Shown: in pieces, positions 25,908 through 38,021 of the stretch | How the letters are laid out: each line of letters starts with the position of its first letter | How positions within the stretch are numbered: position 1 is the stretch's first letter | Assembly (NCBI GenBank): GCA_965223465.1 | Contig: OZ245025.1 | Location: 434,001 to 498,000 of the forward strand | Direction: 5' to 3' | Origin: JAAELZ01 sp965223465 | Lineage (GTDB): Bacteria > Pseudomonadota > Gammaproteobacteria > Arenicellales > Poriferihabitantaceae | Length of the DNA: 64,000 bases | Position numbers and translations under genes: made by a program | Notes under the pieces: model-generated | What the model saw: only the letters and a program-made list of their open reading frames with translations | Database searches by the model: none | Told to the model about the DNA's origin: nothing

Positions 25908-28484
25908 TTATCCGTGTTCGAATACGATTTCGCCTTCTTCCAGCGCTGCGTTGATGATATCCCCAGGAACAAATTCCGCCGCCAGTATTTTTTGCGAAAG
26001 AGGATTTTCCAGCTCAGCCTGTATTGCCCGTTTCAAGGGGCGTGCGCCATACACCGGATCAAAACCCGCATTACCCAGAAAATCGAGCGCTTCATCGCTG
26101 ATTTTAAGCTTGATATCTTGCTGCTTGAGGCGTTTTGCCAGGATATCTACTTGTAATTTCGCAATTTGGCGAATTTCAGCTTTTTGTAATGGGTGGAAAA
26201 CCACCGACTCGTCCAATCGATTGATAAATTCGGGTCTGAAGTGTTGACCGACGATATTCATCACTGCGTTTTTCATCGCTTCGTAATCATTGTCTGACGC
26301 CATATCCTGGATCATGTCTGAGCCCAGGTTCGAGGTCATAATGATTACGGTATTGCGAAAGTCCACGGTACGCCCCTGACCATCGGTCAGGCGGCCATCA
26401 TCCAGCACTTGCAGCAAGACGTTAAACACATCATTGTGCGCTTTTTCCACCTCGTCAAACAACAGGACCGAATAAGGTTTGCGGCGCACGGCTTCGGTTA
26501 AATATCCGCCCTGATCGTAGCCCACATAGCCTGGCGGCGCGCCAATCAGGCGAGCAACAGAATGTTTTTCCATGAACTCAGACATATCCAGACGAATCAT
26601 GGCTTCTTCAGTATCAAACAGAAAACTCGCCAGTGCCTTACTGAGTTCAGTTTTACCTACGCCGGTTGGCCCAAGAAATAAAAAGGAACCGTTTGGTCGG
26701 TTTGGGTCTGACAAGCCGGCGCGCGTTCGCCGAATCGCATTAGAAACGGCAATAATCGCTTCTTGCTGGCCAATCACGCGTTTGCCAATTTCAGTTTCCA
26801 TGCGCAGTAATTTCTCACGTTCGCCCTCCAGCATCTTGGAAACTGGGATACCCGTCCAGCGCGATATGACATCGGCAATTTCTTCTTCCGTGACTGAATT
26901 TCGTAGAAGCGTAAATTCGGCATTTTCCGACTCAGTGGCGTTTTGCAGTTGTTTTTCCAATTCCGGAATACGCCCATACTGGATTTCCGACATTTGTGCC
27001 AAATCGCCCGCGCGCTGCGCAGCTTCCAGTTCATGACGCGCGCGCTCAATCGCTTCTTTAATGTGCGCAGCACCTTGAACGCTTGCCTTTTCAGCCTTCC
27101 ACACTTCCTCCAGCTCGCTATACTCCGCTTCCATTTTTGCGATTTTTTCGTTGAGTTCTTCGAGCCGGGTTTTCGACGCTTCGTCCGATTCCTTTTTTAG
27201 TGCTTCGCGTTCCATCTTGCGCTGAATCAAGCGACGCTCTAATTTGTCCATTTCTTCAGGTGAAGAGTCGATCTCCATGCGAATCATAGAAGCTGCTTCG
27301 TCAATCAAATCAATCGCCTTGTCTGGAAGTTGTCGATCCGAAATATAACGATGCGATAGGGTGGCTGCGCTAATAATCGCTGGGTCGGTAATATCCACCC
27401 CATGATGTACTTCATAGCGTTCTTTTAGACCACGCAAAATGGCGATCGTATCTTCTACCGTCGGCTCATCAATCAACACCTTCTGAAAGCGTCGCTCGAG
27501 CGCCGCGTCTTTTTCAATGTTCTCACGGTATTCATCCAGCGTGGTTGCGCCAATACAGTGCAGCTCGCCACGTGCTAATGCGGGTTTGAGCATATTGCCC
27601 GCATCCATCGAGCCCTCGGTTTTACCCGCGCCGACCATGGTATGAATTTCATCGATAAACAGGATGATTGAGCCCTCGGCTTTACCAATATCGGTGAGTA
27701 CTCCCTTTAAGCGCTCTTCAAAATCACCCCGGTATTTTGTGCCAGCTAACAAGGCCCCTAAATCTAAAGATAACAATCTTTTATGTTTAATACCTTCAGG
27801 AACTTCACCGTTCACGATCCGCTGTGCCAAGCCCTCAGCGATGGCGGTTTTACCCACGCCGGGTTCGCCAATCAACACAGGGTTATTTTTGGTGCGGCGT
27901 TGTAAAATCTGAATCGCACGTCGAATTTCATCATCGCGCCCGATAATGGGGTCGATCTTGCCTTGCTCGGCGCGTTCAGTCAGATCAATCGTGTATTTAT
28001 CCAGCGCATCGCGTTGTTCTTCCGCATTGGGGTCAGTGACCGCCTGCCCGCCACGCATTTCATCGATGGCCCCGCTAATCATGTCACGTGTTAGGCCAAG
28101 TGCTTTAAGTTTTTCGCCGAGTGTGCCTTTGTCTTCCAAAGCCGCAAGCAAAAATAGCTCTGAGGCGATGTAATCATCCCCTTTTTTCTGTGCGTATTTG
28201 TCGCATAAGTTGAGTAGCTTGGCTAAATCATTGGAAATATGTACTTCTCCCGCTGTACCCTCAACCTGTGGCAGGCTTTCAAGTATCTTGTCCAGTGTCG
28301 CGCGTAATTCAGGAATGGCTGCCCCGGTTTTAGTAATCAACGGGCGTACGGTACCGCCTTGCTGATCCAGCATGGACAGCATTAAGTGCGCGGGCTCGAT
28401 AAACTGATGATTACGACCCACTGCTAGGCTTTGTGCGTCCTGCAAAGCCAGCTGAAATTTTGATGTTAGTTTGTCCATTCGCAT
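25908..28484 (-). CDS. clpB: ATP-dependent disaggregase ClpB
   Basis: 858 aa Hsp100 protein, E. coli ClpB length, that rescues aggregated proteins with DnaK. The N-terminal Clp repeat domain begins MRMDKLTSKFQ, parallel to the E. coli start. First AAA module: Walker A GEPGVGKTAIAEGL, Walker B IILFIDEIHT. The coiled-coil middle domain runs roughly residues 410-530 (for example KLERRLIQRKMEREALKKE). Second AAA module: GPTGVGKTELSKAL, VLLFDEVEKAH, and the sensor GARPLKRAIQ. A GAGG RBS lies a few bases before the ATG. A sigma-32-type promoter with an overlapping inverted repeat lies 34-61 bases upstream. Confidence 0.98.
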   Translation of the reverse strand: MRMDKLTSKFQLALQDAQSLAVGRNHQFIEPAHLMLSMLDQQGGTVRPLITKTGAAIPELRATLDKILESLPQVEGTAGEVHISNDLAKLLNLCDKYAQKKGDDYIASELFLLAALEDKGTLGEKLKALGLTRDMISGAIDEMRGGQAVTDPNAEEQRDALDKYTIDLTERAEQGKIDPIIGRDDEIRRAIQILQRRTKNNPVLIGEPGVGKTAIAEGLAQRIVNGEVPEGIKHKRLLSLDLGALLAGTKYRGDFEERLKGVLTDIGKAEGSIILFIDEIHTMVGAGKTEGSMDAGNMLKPALARGELHCIGATTLDEYRENIEKDAALERRFQKVLIDEPTVEDTIAILRGLKERYEVHHGVDITDPAIISAATLSHRYISDRQLPDKAIDLIDEAASMIRMEIDSSPEEMDKLERRLIQRKMEREALKKESDEASKTRLEELNEKIAKMEAEYSELEEVWKAEKASVQGAAHIKEAIERARHELEAAQRAGDLAQMSEIQYGRIPELEKQLQNATESENAEFTLLRNSVTEEEIADVISRWTGIPVSKMLEGEREKLLRMETEIGKRVIGQQEAIIAVSNAIRRTRAGLSDPNRPNGSFLFLGPTGVGKTELSKALASFLFDTEEAMIRLDMSEFMEKHSVARLIGAPPGYVGYDQGGYLTEAVRRKPYSVLLFDEVEKAHNDVFNVLLQVLDDGRLTDGQGRTVDFRNTVIIMTSNLGSDMIQDMASDNDYEAMKNAVMNIVGQHFRPEFINRLDESVVFHPLQKAEIRQIAKLQVDILAKRLKQQDIKLKISDEALDFLGNAGFDPVYGARPLKRAIQAELENPLSQKILAAEFVPGDIINAALEEGEIVFEHG

Positions 28485-28513
28485 GGTAAAAACCTCTTAA
28501 ATTAGTATCCGCT

Positions 28514-28550
28514 CTTTATTTGGGGTTGGTAGCTGGAAATTCAAATAAAG
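28514..28550 (-). promoter_or_regulatory. Sigma-32-type promoter of clpB with overlapping inverted repeat
   Basis: On the minus strand TTTGAAT (28539-28545) and CCCCAAAT (28518-28525) are spaced by 13 bases, close to the heat-shock consensus CTTGAAA-N11-15-CCCCATnT. The sequence CTTTATTTG occurs at 28514-28522 on the plus strand and its exact reverse complement CAAATAAAG at 28542-28550, giving a perfect 9-bp inverted repeat with a 19-base spacer. The repeat arms overlap both promoter elements. The arrangement is what an operator or a stem would look like; it does not match the HrcA operator (CIRCE). Confidence 0.75.
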
Positions 28551-28708
28551 TGCGCTAATAGATTGATCTAAATCAATAATTTTGAGCAATCGAGTTAACT
28601 GATCGAACCAGTATTAGGCACAAGTGCGTTTGTTGAATAAAACCAAGGTGCGGAGCAAGCCTTTTCAGTACTATGAAAAGGTCTAATACAAAAAGACGTT
28701 AAGCAGTA

Positions 28709-29065
28709 TTAGCTTTCTTTCTTTTTACGGGGAGATTCATAAAAAATATAGCTAGTCGAATAATCGCTGAATTCAAAATACACTTTGGTTTCACCGATAT
28801 CTTTTCGCGAATTCAGGTTTTCATCCATCACGCCGTAACCAAAGCGATAAGGGCGTGGAACGTTACCACTGGTGCTGACAGCGGTGGAAAGTTTGTCAAT
28901 TTCGATAAAACGTTTGACTAGTTTATCCCCAGCGTAAACTTCAAGCACGCCGTTGGTGCCTGTCCAGTTTTGCACTGCGCGGCCGAACTTATTTTGAGTT
29001 TCCTGGGTGCAACCCAACAAGCCGAAAATGGCCAGTATGGCCAAGGTAAAAAGTGGTTTATTCAT
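28709..29065 (-). CDS. Small lipoprotein, unrecognised
   Basis: 118 aa from the ATG at 29065. The N-terminus is a type II signal peptide: MNKPLFTLAILAIFGLLGC with a lipobox LLGC (Cys19). The mature part is soluble, about 100 residues, and has no domain I recognise; it contains LEVYAGDKLVKRFIEIDKLS, a PRPYRFGYGV segment and a Lys/Arg-rich end (PRKKKES), with a beta-rich pattern like a small periplasmic domain. An upstream in-frame ATG at 29101 adds 12 polar residues before the signal and is less likely. It lies upstream of clpB on the same strand and just downstream of the protease remnant. Confidence 0.75.
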   Translation of the reverse strand: MNKPLFTLAILAIFGLLGCTQETQNKFGRAVQNWTGTNGVLEVYAGDKLVKRFIEIDKLSTAVSTSGNVPRPYRFGYGVMDENLNSRKDIGETKVYFEFSDYSTSYIFYESPRKKKES

Positions 29066-29084
29066 GCGCGGAATTATATGCCGT

Positions 29085-29232
29085 TTAGTTGTTTTTTGCA
29101 CCCAACAGAATCGCCGGCAGCATCAATAGCCAGAACCCATCATCTACCGCACTGGGGTTGGGGGCTTAGTAGATTTCAGGACGATCGGGTGGGAAAACTA
29201 TCGTATCGTAAGTCATTTCTACTGCGTCAGCC
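29085..29232 (-). pseudogene. Remnant: hydrophobic C-terminal tail of a secreted protein, cut by the IS
   Basis: Directly beyond the right end of the IS copy, one minus-strand frame reads about 20 codons (ADAVEMTYDTIVFPPDRPEI), a TAA stop, then about 26 more codons ending SAVDDGFWLLMLPAILLGAK plus NN before a stop. The final segment is a hydrophobic helix of the type seen at the C-termini of sorted or membrane-anchored secreted proteins. The other two frames contain early stops. Together with the subtilase remnant on the other side of the IS, this is best read as the 3' end of the same dead gene. The in-frame TAA supports decay. The link is inference, since the frames on the two sides do not join directly. 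Confidence 0.45.
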
Positions 29233-29880
29233 AGTAAGTATCCCCCGGCGAAGCCGGGGGCTTTAGTTTTGTGAGCCGCTCAAAACGGCAGTTACGGAGC
29301 CGGCGGCTCCTTGAATCCCCTAAAGGGGATGGCTACAACAATTTTAACTGATCGACTCGATGATCTTCCCGCTCTTGATGTCGGATATACTCTCGAATCA
29401 CCTGCTCATCTCGACCCACCGTAGATACAAAATATCCCCTTGCCCAGAAATGCTGTCCGACGTAGTTCCTTTTTCGACCTACAAACGTTCGTGCAATATG
29501 AATGGCACTCTTGCCTTTGATAAATCCAATAACTTGCGATACCGCATGTTTCGGCGGGATCGATATCATCATATGAACATGATCGGGCATTACATGCCCT
29601 TCTTCTATAAAGCTTTCTCTTTGACGGGCCAGGCGATGGAATACCCCCCCAATCTCTTTTCGTATTTTACCAAACAATACTTTCTTCCGAAATTTCGGAA
29701 TAAATACCACATGGTACTTACACTCCCAACGAGTGTGATTTAAACTGTTTACTTGTCTCATGGTTTCTCCTTTGCGTGTTGCTTGTCGGCTCACGCTTCG
29801 CGAGTTACTATGAGACTTGCGAATTTGTCAAACTATGCTGGCCTCCCCAGCAGAGCTGGGGGGTCTCCTTTTTATACTAG
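29233..29880 (-). mobile_element. IS200/IS605-family element, copy 1
   Basis: 648 bp, apparently identical to the copy at 42551-43198 in the opposite orientation; the shared sequence begins CTAGTATAAA and ends ATACTTACT. It has the layout of IS200: a single HUH transposase, no terminal inverted repeats and no obvious target duplication, with subterminal hairpins. The left-end hairpin (CCCCAGC...GCTGGGG) lies 13-33 bases inside; the right-end hairpin (CCCCCGGC...GCCGGGGG) ends 9 bases before the right tip. There is no tnpB. It is inserted in the decayed subtilase gene. CTAG at the left end may be the target tetranucleotide (inference). Confidence 0.9.
29333..29761 (-). CDS. tnpA: IS200-type Y1 transposase TnpA (copy 1)
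   Basis: 142 aa from the ATG with a strong RBS (AAAGGAG, 5 bases upstream); 11 codons upstream are also open but lack a good RBS. The HUH motif is HVH at residues 61-63 (within MPDHVHMMISIP) and the catalytic tyrosine is Tyr125 (REYIRHQE). Family-typical blocks include WECKYHVVFIPKFRKKVL, GFIKGKSAIHIAR and HFWARGYFVSTVG. It cuts and joins single-stranded DNA at the element's hairpin ends. It appears intact and is identical in sequence to copy 2. Confidence 0.95.
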   Translation of the reverse strand: MRQVNSLNHTRWECKYHVVFIPKFRKKVLFGKIRKEIGGVFHRLARQRESFIEEGHVMPDHVHMMISIPPKHAVSQVIGFIKGKSAIHIARTFVGRKRNYVGQHFWARGYFVSTVGRDEQVIREYIRHQEREDHRVDQLKLL

Positions 29881-30831
29881 ACGTACAGATTTATAGACAT
29901 TGGCACGACCATGCCCATCGAATTTGCTAAATCCACCAGCGGTATAGCTAAATTCATTCGCCAAATCATGTGGCTGGTTTGCTTTAGGGCCAAATTGGTC
30001 AGCACCATTGCTTAAATAAGTTTTTATGTCTGTTAGGGATAGTGTAGGGTATACTGCTAGCGTATTCGTTATTACCCCTGCAACCATCAGGGTTGAAGCA
30101 GAGGTGCCGGATAAATAGTCATATTCCCCTGAGTTGGTGGTAGTGCAATTTGAGGTACCCGGTGCAAAGATGCTGATTTCATTTTCCGAGTTTGCAATAC
30201 CATCGCCATACTGGTTGAAATACGCGCGATTTTCGCTATCAAATAGATCATTGCTATCGTTACCATCATTACTCGCACCGATGGCAATGACTTCTGAGTG
30301 GGAGGCGGGATAAGCAAGTGTGTCATGGTATACTGAGCTTTCGCCATTCATCCCTCTGGATTGAGTGCCTTGGGTAACCATATTTTTTCCGTTTTTACAG
30401 CAGCCATGTTATTAAACTAAATAAGCTCTGAACAGGCCTTCATTGAATCCGCCCAGGGACTGCATTGACGCTCAAACCCAAAATTCAAGAGAACCTGCAC
30501 TGACGTTAGGAATTTCCAGATATTTACAGCTCGGGGGTCGGTTGTTTCCGGTTTGACTGAATCATCTGGTATGCCTAACGGGTCAATCGTTTGGTCTGTA
30601 GGGGCTATAAAAGGTGTCGTTGAGGCCACAATACAGACTTCATCAAACGGGTAATTCAGGGCTTGAAGTGTTAGTCGTCCCTTCATTGCTAATCGTCCAT
30701 CCCGTTGGAAGGCCTGTATTAATTTCGCATATAACAGTATTTCCTGCTAAGCTAATATTATGTATCCAAACAGCATTTTCATCTGATATAGCATCATCAC
30801 CACAGTTTAAGGCACGATAGACATATGCTAC
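29881..30831 (-). pseudogene. Decayed secreted subtilase (S8) gene, frameshifted and IS-truncated
   Basis: Read on the minus strand, several frames contain real-looking protein separated by stops and frameshifts. From 30831, a fragment reads YRALNCGDD ... WIHNISLAG ... TGWTISNEGTTNTSSPEL and then ends at TGA. The frame then shifts to FDEVCIVASTTPFI ... and ends ACSELI-stop, then FNNMAAVKT shifts to KNGKNMVTQG. The last 170 codons hold the subtilase active-site serine region (YDYLSGTSASTLMVAGV) preceded by SEVIAIGASNDG. The catalytic aspartate and histidine parts are not visible, so the 5' part is lost. The frame runs into the IS and stops at its third codon (TAA). Confidence 0.75.
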
Positions 30832-30996
30832 TCAGACATATCACGGGTATGTTCTGACACTAAACAGACAAAAGATACAAAAATAAGATAAACGGTCTTA
30901 TCCATTCATCAAGGTTTGATAATTTTTACCGGCGAGATTGGCAAAGCACTCGGCCGCGAGTATCCTTAGTGGTTTCTTATTCGGTACAGGTTAAGT

Positions 30997-31800
30997 ATGA
31001 TCGATTTAGCAGTAATAGGGGCCGCAGGGCGAATGGGTGGTGCAATTATAAGAGCGCTTGAATCTGATCAGGCAGTGAGATTAGCATGCGCTTTAGAGCA
31101 TACGGATAGCCCCGTACTTGGACAAGACGCAGGTAGTGTGGCGAATACACGCGAATTGGGAATACCGATTGTATCCAACCCAGAGGTACAGGAATTCGAT
31201 ACTATGATCGATTTCTCCACACCAGATTCAACCCTTAGGAATATTGAGTTTTGCCGCAAGACGGGTAAGGCCATTATTATTGGTACTACCGGCATGAATC
31301 AAAAAATGATGGAAACAATGCGCCAGGCCGCGCAAGAAATACCTATTCTATTTTCTGCTAATTTCAGTGTTGGGGTAAATTTGACAGCCAAGCTCTTAAA
31401 AATGGCTGCGGCTGTCATTGGTAACGAAACGGATATCGAAGTGATTGAGGCACACCATAGACAAAAGGTAGATGCGCCTTCGGGCACCGCCTTATTGCTG
31501 GGCGAAGCAATAACCGATGAACTAGGTAAAGATCTGGCGCAGGAAGCCGTATTGAGCCGCGAAGGGTTTACCGGTGAGCGTAAGCCGGGCAGTATCGGTT
31601 TTTCCGCGATTCGTGGGGGACAGATTATTGGTGACCATACTGTGATGTTTATTGGTGAATCCGAGCGCATTGAAATTACGCATCGCGCAAGTGACCGGTC
31701 AATATATGCGATGGGGGCAATCCGCGCGGCTAAATGGTTGCAAGATAAACCAGTTGGTTTATATGATATGAATGATGTCCTGGGTTTGAATGAAGTCTAA
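30997..31800 (+). CDS. dapB: 4-hydroxy-tetrahydrodipicolinate reductase DapB
   Basis: 267 aa enzyme of the lysine/diaminopimelate pathway, reducing 4-hydroxy-tetrahydrodipicolinate with NAD(P)H. The nucleotide-binding motif is AVIGAAGRMGGAII near the N-terminus. The substrate/catalytic signature EAHHRQKVDAPSGTALLLGE is intact (catalytic His and Lys). The C-terminal GDHTVMFIGESERIEITHRA is family-typical. In many gammaproteobacteria dapB follows dnaJ; here dnaJ is 15 kb away. A stem-loop with a T-run lies downstream, before carA. Confidence 0.97.
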   Translation: MIDLAVIGAAGRMGGAIIRALESDQAVRLACALEHTDSPVLGQDAGSVANTRELGIPIVSNPEVQEFDTMIDFSTPDSTLRNIEFCRKTGKAIIIGTTGMNQKMMETMRQAAQEIPILFSANFSVGVNLTAKLLKMAAAVIGNETDIEVIEAHHRQKVDAPSGTALLLGEAITDELGKDLAQEAVLSREGFTGERKPGSIGFSAIRGGQIIGDHTVMFIGESERIEITHRASDRSIYAMGAIRAAKWLQDKPVGLYDMNDVLGLNEV

Positions 31801-31879
31801 GTAAAATCATATATTTCATTTGATTTTGATTGATATAAAACCCTAGTCAGCATAAAATTCGCTGGATAGAACAACCCGA

Positions 31880-31909
31880 GGGGGAAGCTTATCGCTTCTC
31901 CCTTTTTTT
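31880..31909 (+). terminator. Intrinsic terminator or attenuator between dapB and carA
   Basis: GGGGGAAGC (31880-31888), loop TTATC, GCTTCTCCC (31894-31902): a 9-bp stem with one G-T pair, followed at once by seven Ts. It is placed 79 bases after dapB and 40 bases before the carA ATG, so it ends dapB transcripts and may also serve as an attenuator in the carA leader, since any carAB promoter between the genes would have to lie before or around it. Confidence 0.85.
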
Positions 31910-31948
31910 AGGCGTAATTATCCGCAAAAAACGCCTTAATACTTGGAA

Positions 31949-33101
31949 ATGACATTGACACATCCAGCAATACTCGCACTAGCAGACGGAACGCTGTTCC
32001 GCGGTATTTCCATAGGGGCTGATGGAGTAAGCGTAGGCGAAGTGGTTTTTAATACGTCCATGACGGGCTACCAGGAAATTTTGACCGACCCATCTTACGC
32101 GGAACAGCTGATTAACCTGACATACCCACATATTGGCAATACCGGCTGTAACGCAGAAGACATCGAAGCCAAAACTATATTTGCCAAAGGGTTGATCATT
32201 CGAGATCTGCCCTATCAAATGAGTAATTTTCGAGCGACAATGAGCTTGCCGGAGTATCTAATAAAAGAAAACCTTGTTGGTATAGCAGAAATAGATAACC
32301 GCGAACTGACGCGTGTACTGCGCGAGCGGGGTGCACAACCAGGTTGTATCCTGGCAGGCGAGGCGGCGACACAGGCTGATGCAGAGAAACGTGCAATTGA
32401 TAAGGCGAAAGCCTTTGCCGGTCTGGCAGGTATGGATTTAGCCAAAAAGGTTAGCACAACCAAACCCTATTCCTGGAAAGCAGGTATTTGGTCGCTTGAA
32501 GATGGCTATGCAAGTTCAGGTAAGGAACGCTATAAAGTCGTGGCCTATGATTTTGGTGTTAAGCACAATATTTTGCGCTTATTGGTCGATCGGGGATGCG
32601 AATTAACCGTGGTGCCAGCACAAACGCCTGCTGAAGACGTTTTATCCATGCAGCCCGATGGGGTGTTTTTGTCTAATGGCCCTGGCGATCCGGAGCCGTG
32701 TGATTATGCTATCGAGGCCATTCAGACCTTAATAGAAAAACAAATACCGATATTTGGGATATGTCTGGGGCATCAGCTTATGGCCATCGCCAGCGGTGCA
32801 CATACCTTCAAAATGAAAACCGGGCATCATGGGGCCAATCATCCAGTGCAGGAGCTGGCTTCAGGCAAAGTCATGATCACCAGTCAAAACCACGGTTTTG
32901 CGGTCTCAGATGATGGATTGCCAGGCTGTCTTGAGGTGACGCATAAATCATTGTTTGATGGCACGATTCAGGGCGTACGACGCACTGATTGCCAGGCATT
33001 TTCCTTTCAAGGACATCCAGAGGCCAGCCCCGGGCCACAAGATATTGTAAGTCTTTTCGATGATTTTGTCGGGTTGATTAAGGCTAGCAAGGAGGCGAGC
33101 A

Positions 33102-33109
<8 letters not shown>
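31949..33109 (+). CDS. carA: Carbamoyl-phosphate synthase small (glutaminase) subunit CarA
   Basis: 386 aa from the ATG at 31949; a TTG two codons earlier is possible but less likely. It supplies ammonia from glutamine to CarB for pyrimidine and arginine synthesis. The N-terminal CarA domain shows GEVVFNTSMTGYQEILTDPS. The class I amidotransferase domain holds the nucleophile in FGICLGHQLMAIASG and the catalytic histidine and glutamate in SFQGHPEASPGP. It overlaps carB by 8 bases, indicating coupled translation of the two subunits. Confidence 0.97.
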
Positions 33110-36326
<3,217 letters not shown>

Positions 36327-36373
36327 AGCATGCGCTAAATACGCAGTTTAAAGTATTAATTTATAATGTAACT

Positions 36374-36853
36374 ATGACAGAAAGGATTTTATTAACGCCT
36401 GTAGGTGAAGTGAACCTACGTGCAGAGTTGAAACAGTTAAAAAAAACAGATCGGCCCAATATAATTGCAGCAATCGCTGAGGCACGCGCACACGGAGATT
36501 TATCCGAGAATGCGGAGTACCACGCTGCACGCGAGCAGCAGGGTTTTATCGAGGCTCGCATTAAGGAGCTCGAGTCCAAGTTATCGGTTGCGGAGGTGAT
36601 CGATGCGTCTAAGTCAGGGGTTCAGGGGAAAGTGATTTTTGGCTCGATCGTTGATTTGTACGACATTGATGCGGATAAGGAGGTCAGCTATCAAATTGTG
36701 GGTGATCTGGAAGCGGATTTAGCGACCGGGAAGATTTCAGTTAATTCGCCCCTGGCTCGTGCCCTAATAGGCAAACAAATTGATGATGAAATAGAATTTG
36801 AAGCACCCGCGGGTACCAAGCAGTATGAGGTAGTAGACGTTCGTTATGCATGA
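36374..36853 (+). CDS. greA: Transcription elongation factor GreA
   Basis: 159 aa. It binds the RNA polymerase secondary channel and stimulates cleavage of backtracked RNA. The N-terminal coiled coil contains the tip region (ARAHGDLSENAEYHAAREQQ) with the acidic catalytic tip residues and is followed by the FKBP-like C-terminal domain (VSYQIVGDLEADLATGKIS, NSPLARALIGKQIDDEI). It is the last gene of carA-carB-greA, the standard gammaproteobacterial order. The next gene converges from the right, with only 15 bases between the two stops. Confidence 0.98.
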   Translation: MTERILLTPVGEVNLRAELKQLKKTDRPNIIAAIAEARAHGDLSENAEYHAAREQQGFIEARIKELESKLSVAEVIDASKSGVQGKVIFGSIVDLYDIDADKEVSYQIVGDLEADLATGKISVNSPLARALIGKQIDDEIEFEAPAGTKQYEVVDVRYA

Positions 36854-36868
36854 ACGCTGAAACTCGGT

Positions 36869-37213
36869 TTAGCCCATACGTCCCAGTCGTTTACCCCCCA
36901 TTAAGTGCATATGCAGGTGAAACACCACTTGACCCGCATTTTCATTGCAGTTGACCACCAATCGATAGCCTTGTTCGGCAACCCCAAACTGCGCTGCCAG
37001 CTGTTTGGCTGCTAGAAACAATTTCCCTAGTAGCTTCTCGTCGTCGGTCTGTATGTCATTTACCGTTGGGATATTTTTATTCGGTACGATCAGCAGGTGT
37101 ACTGGTGCTTGTGGGTTGATATCTTCAAAGGCCGTTACGAAATCATCCTGATAAACAATATTGGCAGTGATTTCTTTAGCAATGATTTTCTCGAATAAAT
37201 TGTCTTTGGGCAT
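36869..37213 (-). CDS. hinT: HIT-family protein (HinT-like nucleoside phosphoramidase)
   Basis: 114 aa. The histidine triad is HLHMHL (His99, His101, His103), in QVVFHLHMHLMGG. The N-terminal half has the usual F-EKIIAKEI and VTAFEDINPQAPVHLLIVP segments. Members hydrolyse phosphoramidate and acyl-adenylate bonds of AMP adducts. The gene is single and convergent with greA. Confidence 0.93.
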   Translation of the reverse strand: MPKDNLFEKIIAKEITANIVYQDDFVTAFEDINPQAPVHLLIVPNKNIPTVNDIQTDDEKLLGKLFLAAKQLAAQFGVAEQGYRLVVNCNENAGQVVFHLHMHLMGGKRLGRMG

Positions 37214-37389
37214 ATTGCATCATATTGATTATATATTTAAATCGATCTTATCAACCTTGATCTCTGCCGACAAATATTTACTTGTGAAAATTTGTAGGTA
37301 GAATTAATGGTAATACTCATCGGGTGAAGCTATACTTTAGTCGATTTTTTTCTACCGAATCGACGATTATTATTCAATGGTGCAGATTG

Positions 37390-37950
37390 ATGAGTAAAAC
37401 AACATCCTCAGTGGGATTGCAGACTGAAATGAGCCTTAAAGATAGCCGACGTAACGCACTCAAAAAATTAACCGGCATTGGGGTAATCAGCGGCGCAACG
37501 GCTGCCTTGCCAAACGGTTGGGTAAAGCCCGTGGTCGATGCGGTGGTTTTGCCTGCACATGCCGATTGTACCCCCACTCCGGAAAACCCAGATCCTTGCC
37601 CTGATCCTGATCCCCCTACCTTAGAGGCGGTGAGTGAGAATATCACCACGCCTAACCCCAGTGGGAATATTGGTACGTTCAGGGTGACGATTACCTCACC
37701 CGATGCCACAGCGGAAAACCCCATTACCATCAATTCATTAACGCCCAGTAGTGGGTCGTTTATTGATTTCACCCCAGGTGTTCAGGTTGGCGCGCCGCTG
37801 GTCGTGACCTGGATATCGGATCCAGGTTTTGTAGATGGAACAACTGGAATCGTATTGACGGGTATGTTTGCTGACGTGACGGTGGACGTCACAGGCGCAA
37901 TACAACCTCAATATGTTTTTACCATTGCCGAGGAAGGTGACGCGCCCTAG
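37390..37950 (+). CDS. Tat-signal secreted protein with a WVKPVV...LPAHA segment, unrecognised
   Basis: 186 aa from the ATG at 37390. A twin-arginine signal (SRRNALKK, Arg20-Arg21) leads a short hydrophobic stretch (TGIGVISGATAAL), then GWVKPVVDAVVLPAHA (residues 43-58), a Pro/Asp-rich linker (PENPDPCPDPDPP), and about 110 residues with a beta-rich pattern and many Thr, Ser and Val. I recognise similar short Tat proteins with W-x-KP-x-V and LPAHA in other bacteria but not their function. No anchor is visible at the C-terminus. A GTG at 37324 or an ATG at 37429 are alternative starts; the latter begins directly at the signal. It is flanked by unrelated genes on the other strand, so it is its own transcription unit. 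Confidence 0.75.
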   Translation: MSKTTSSVGLQTEMSLKDSRRNALKKLTGIGVISGATAALPNGWVKPVVDAVVLPAHADCTPTPENPDPCPDPDPPTLEAVSENITTPNPSGNIGTFRVTITSPDATAENPITINSLTPSSGSFIDFTPGVQVGAPLVVTWISDPGFVDGTTGIVLTGMFADVTVDVTGAIQPQYVFTIAEEGDAP

Positions 37951-37953
37951 TCA

Positions 37954-37990
37954 GTTTAAATAAAAGCGACGCTCGTGTTGTGGTGAGCGT
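37954..37990 (-). terminator. Probable intrinsic terminator downstream of bamE
   Basis: On the minus strand, ACGCTC (37985-37990) pairs with GAGCGT (37969-37974) across a 10-base loop, followed by CGC and TTTTATTT. The 6-bp stem is short, so confidence is moderate. It is positioned to end the nadK-recN-GNAT-bamE transcript before the stop of the convergent Tat-signal gene. Confidence 0.45.
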
Positions 37991-38021
37991 GGTCTAATGA
38001 CGCACGACATATTATTCTTGC

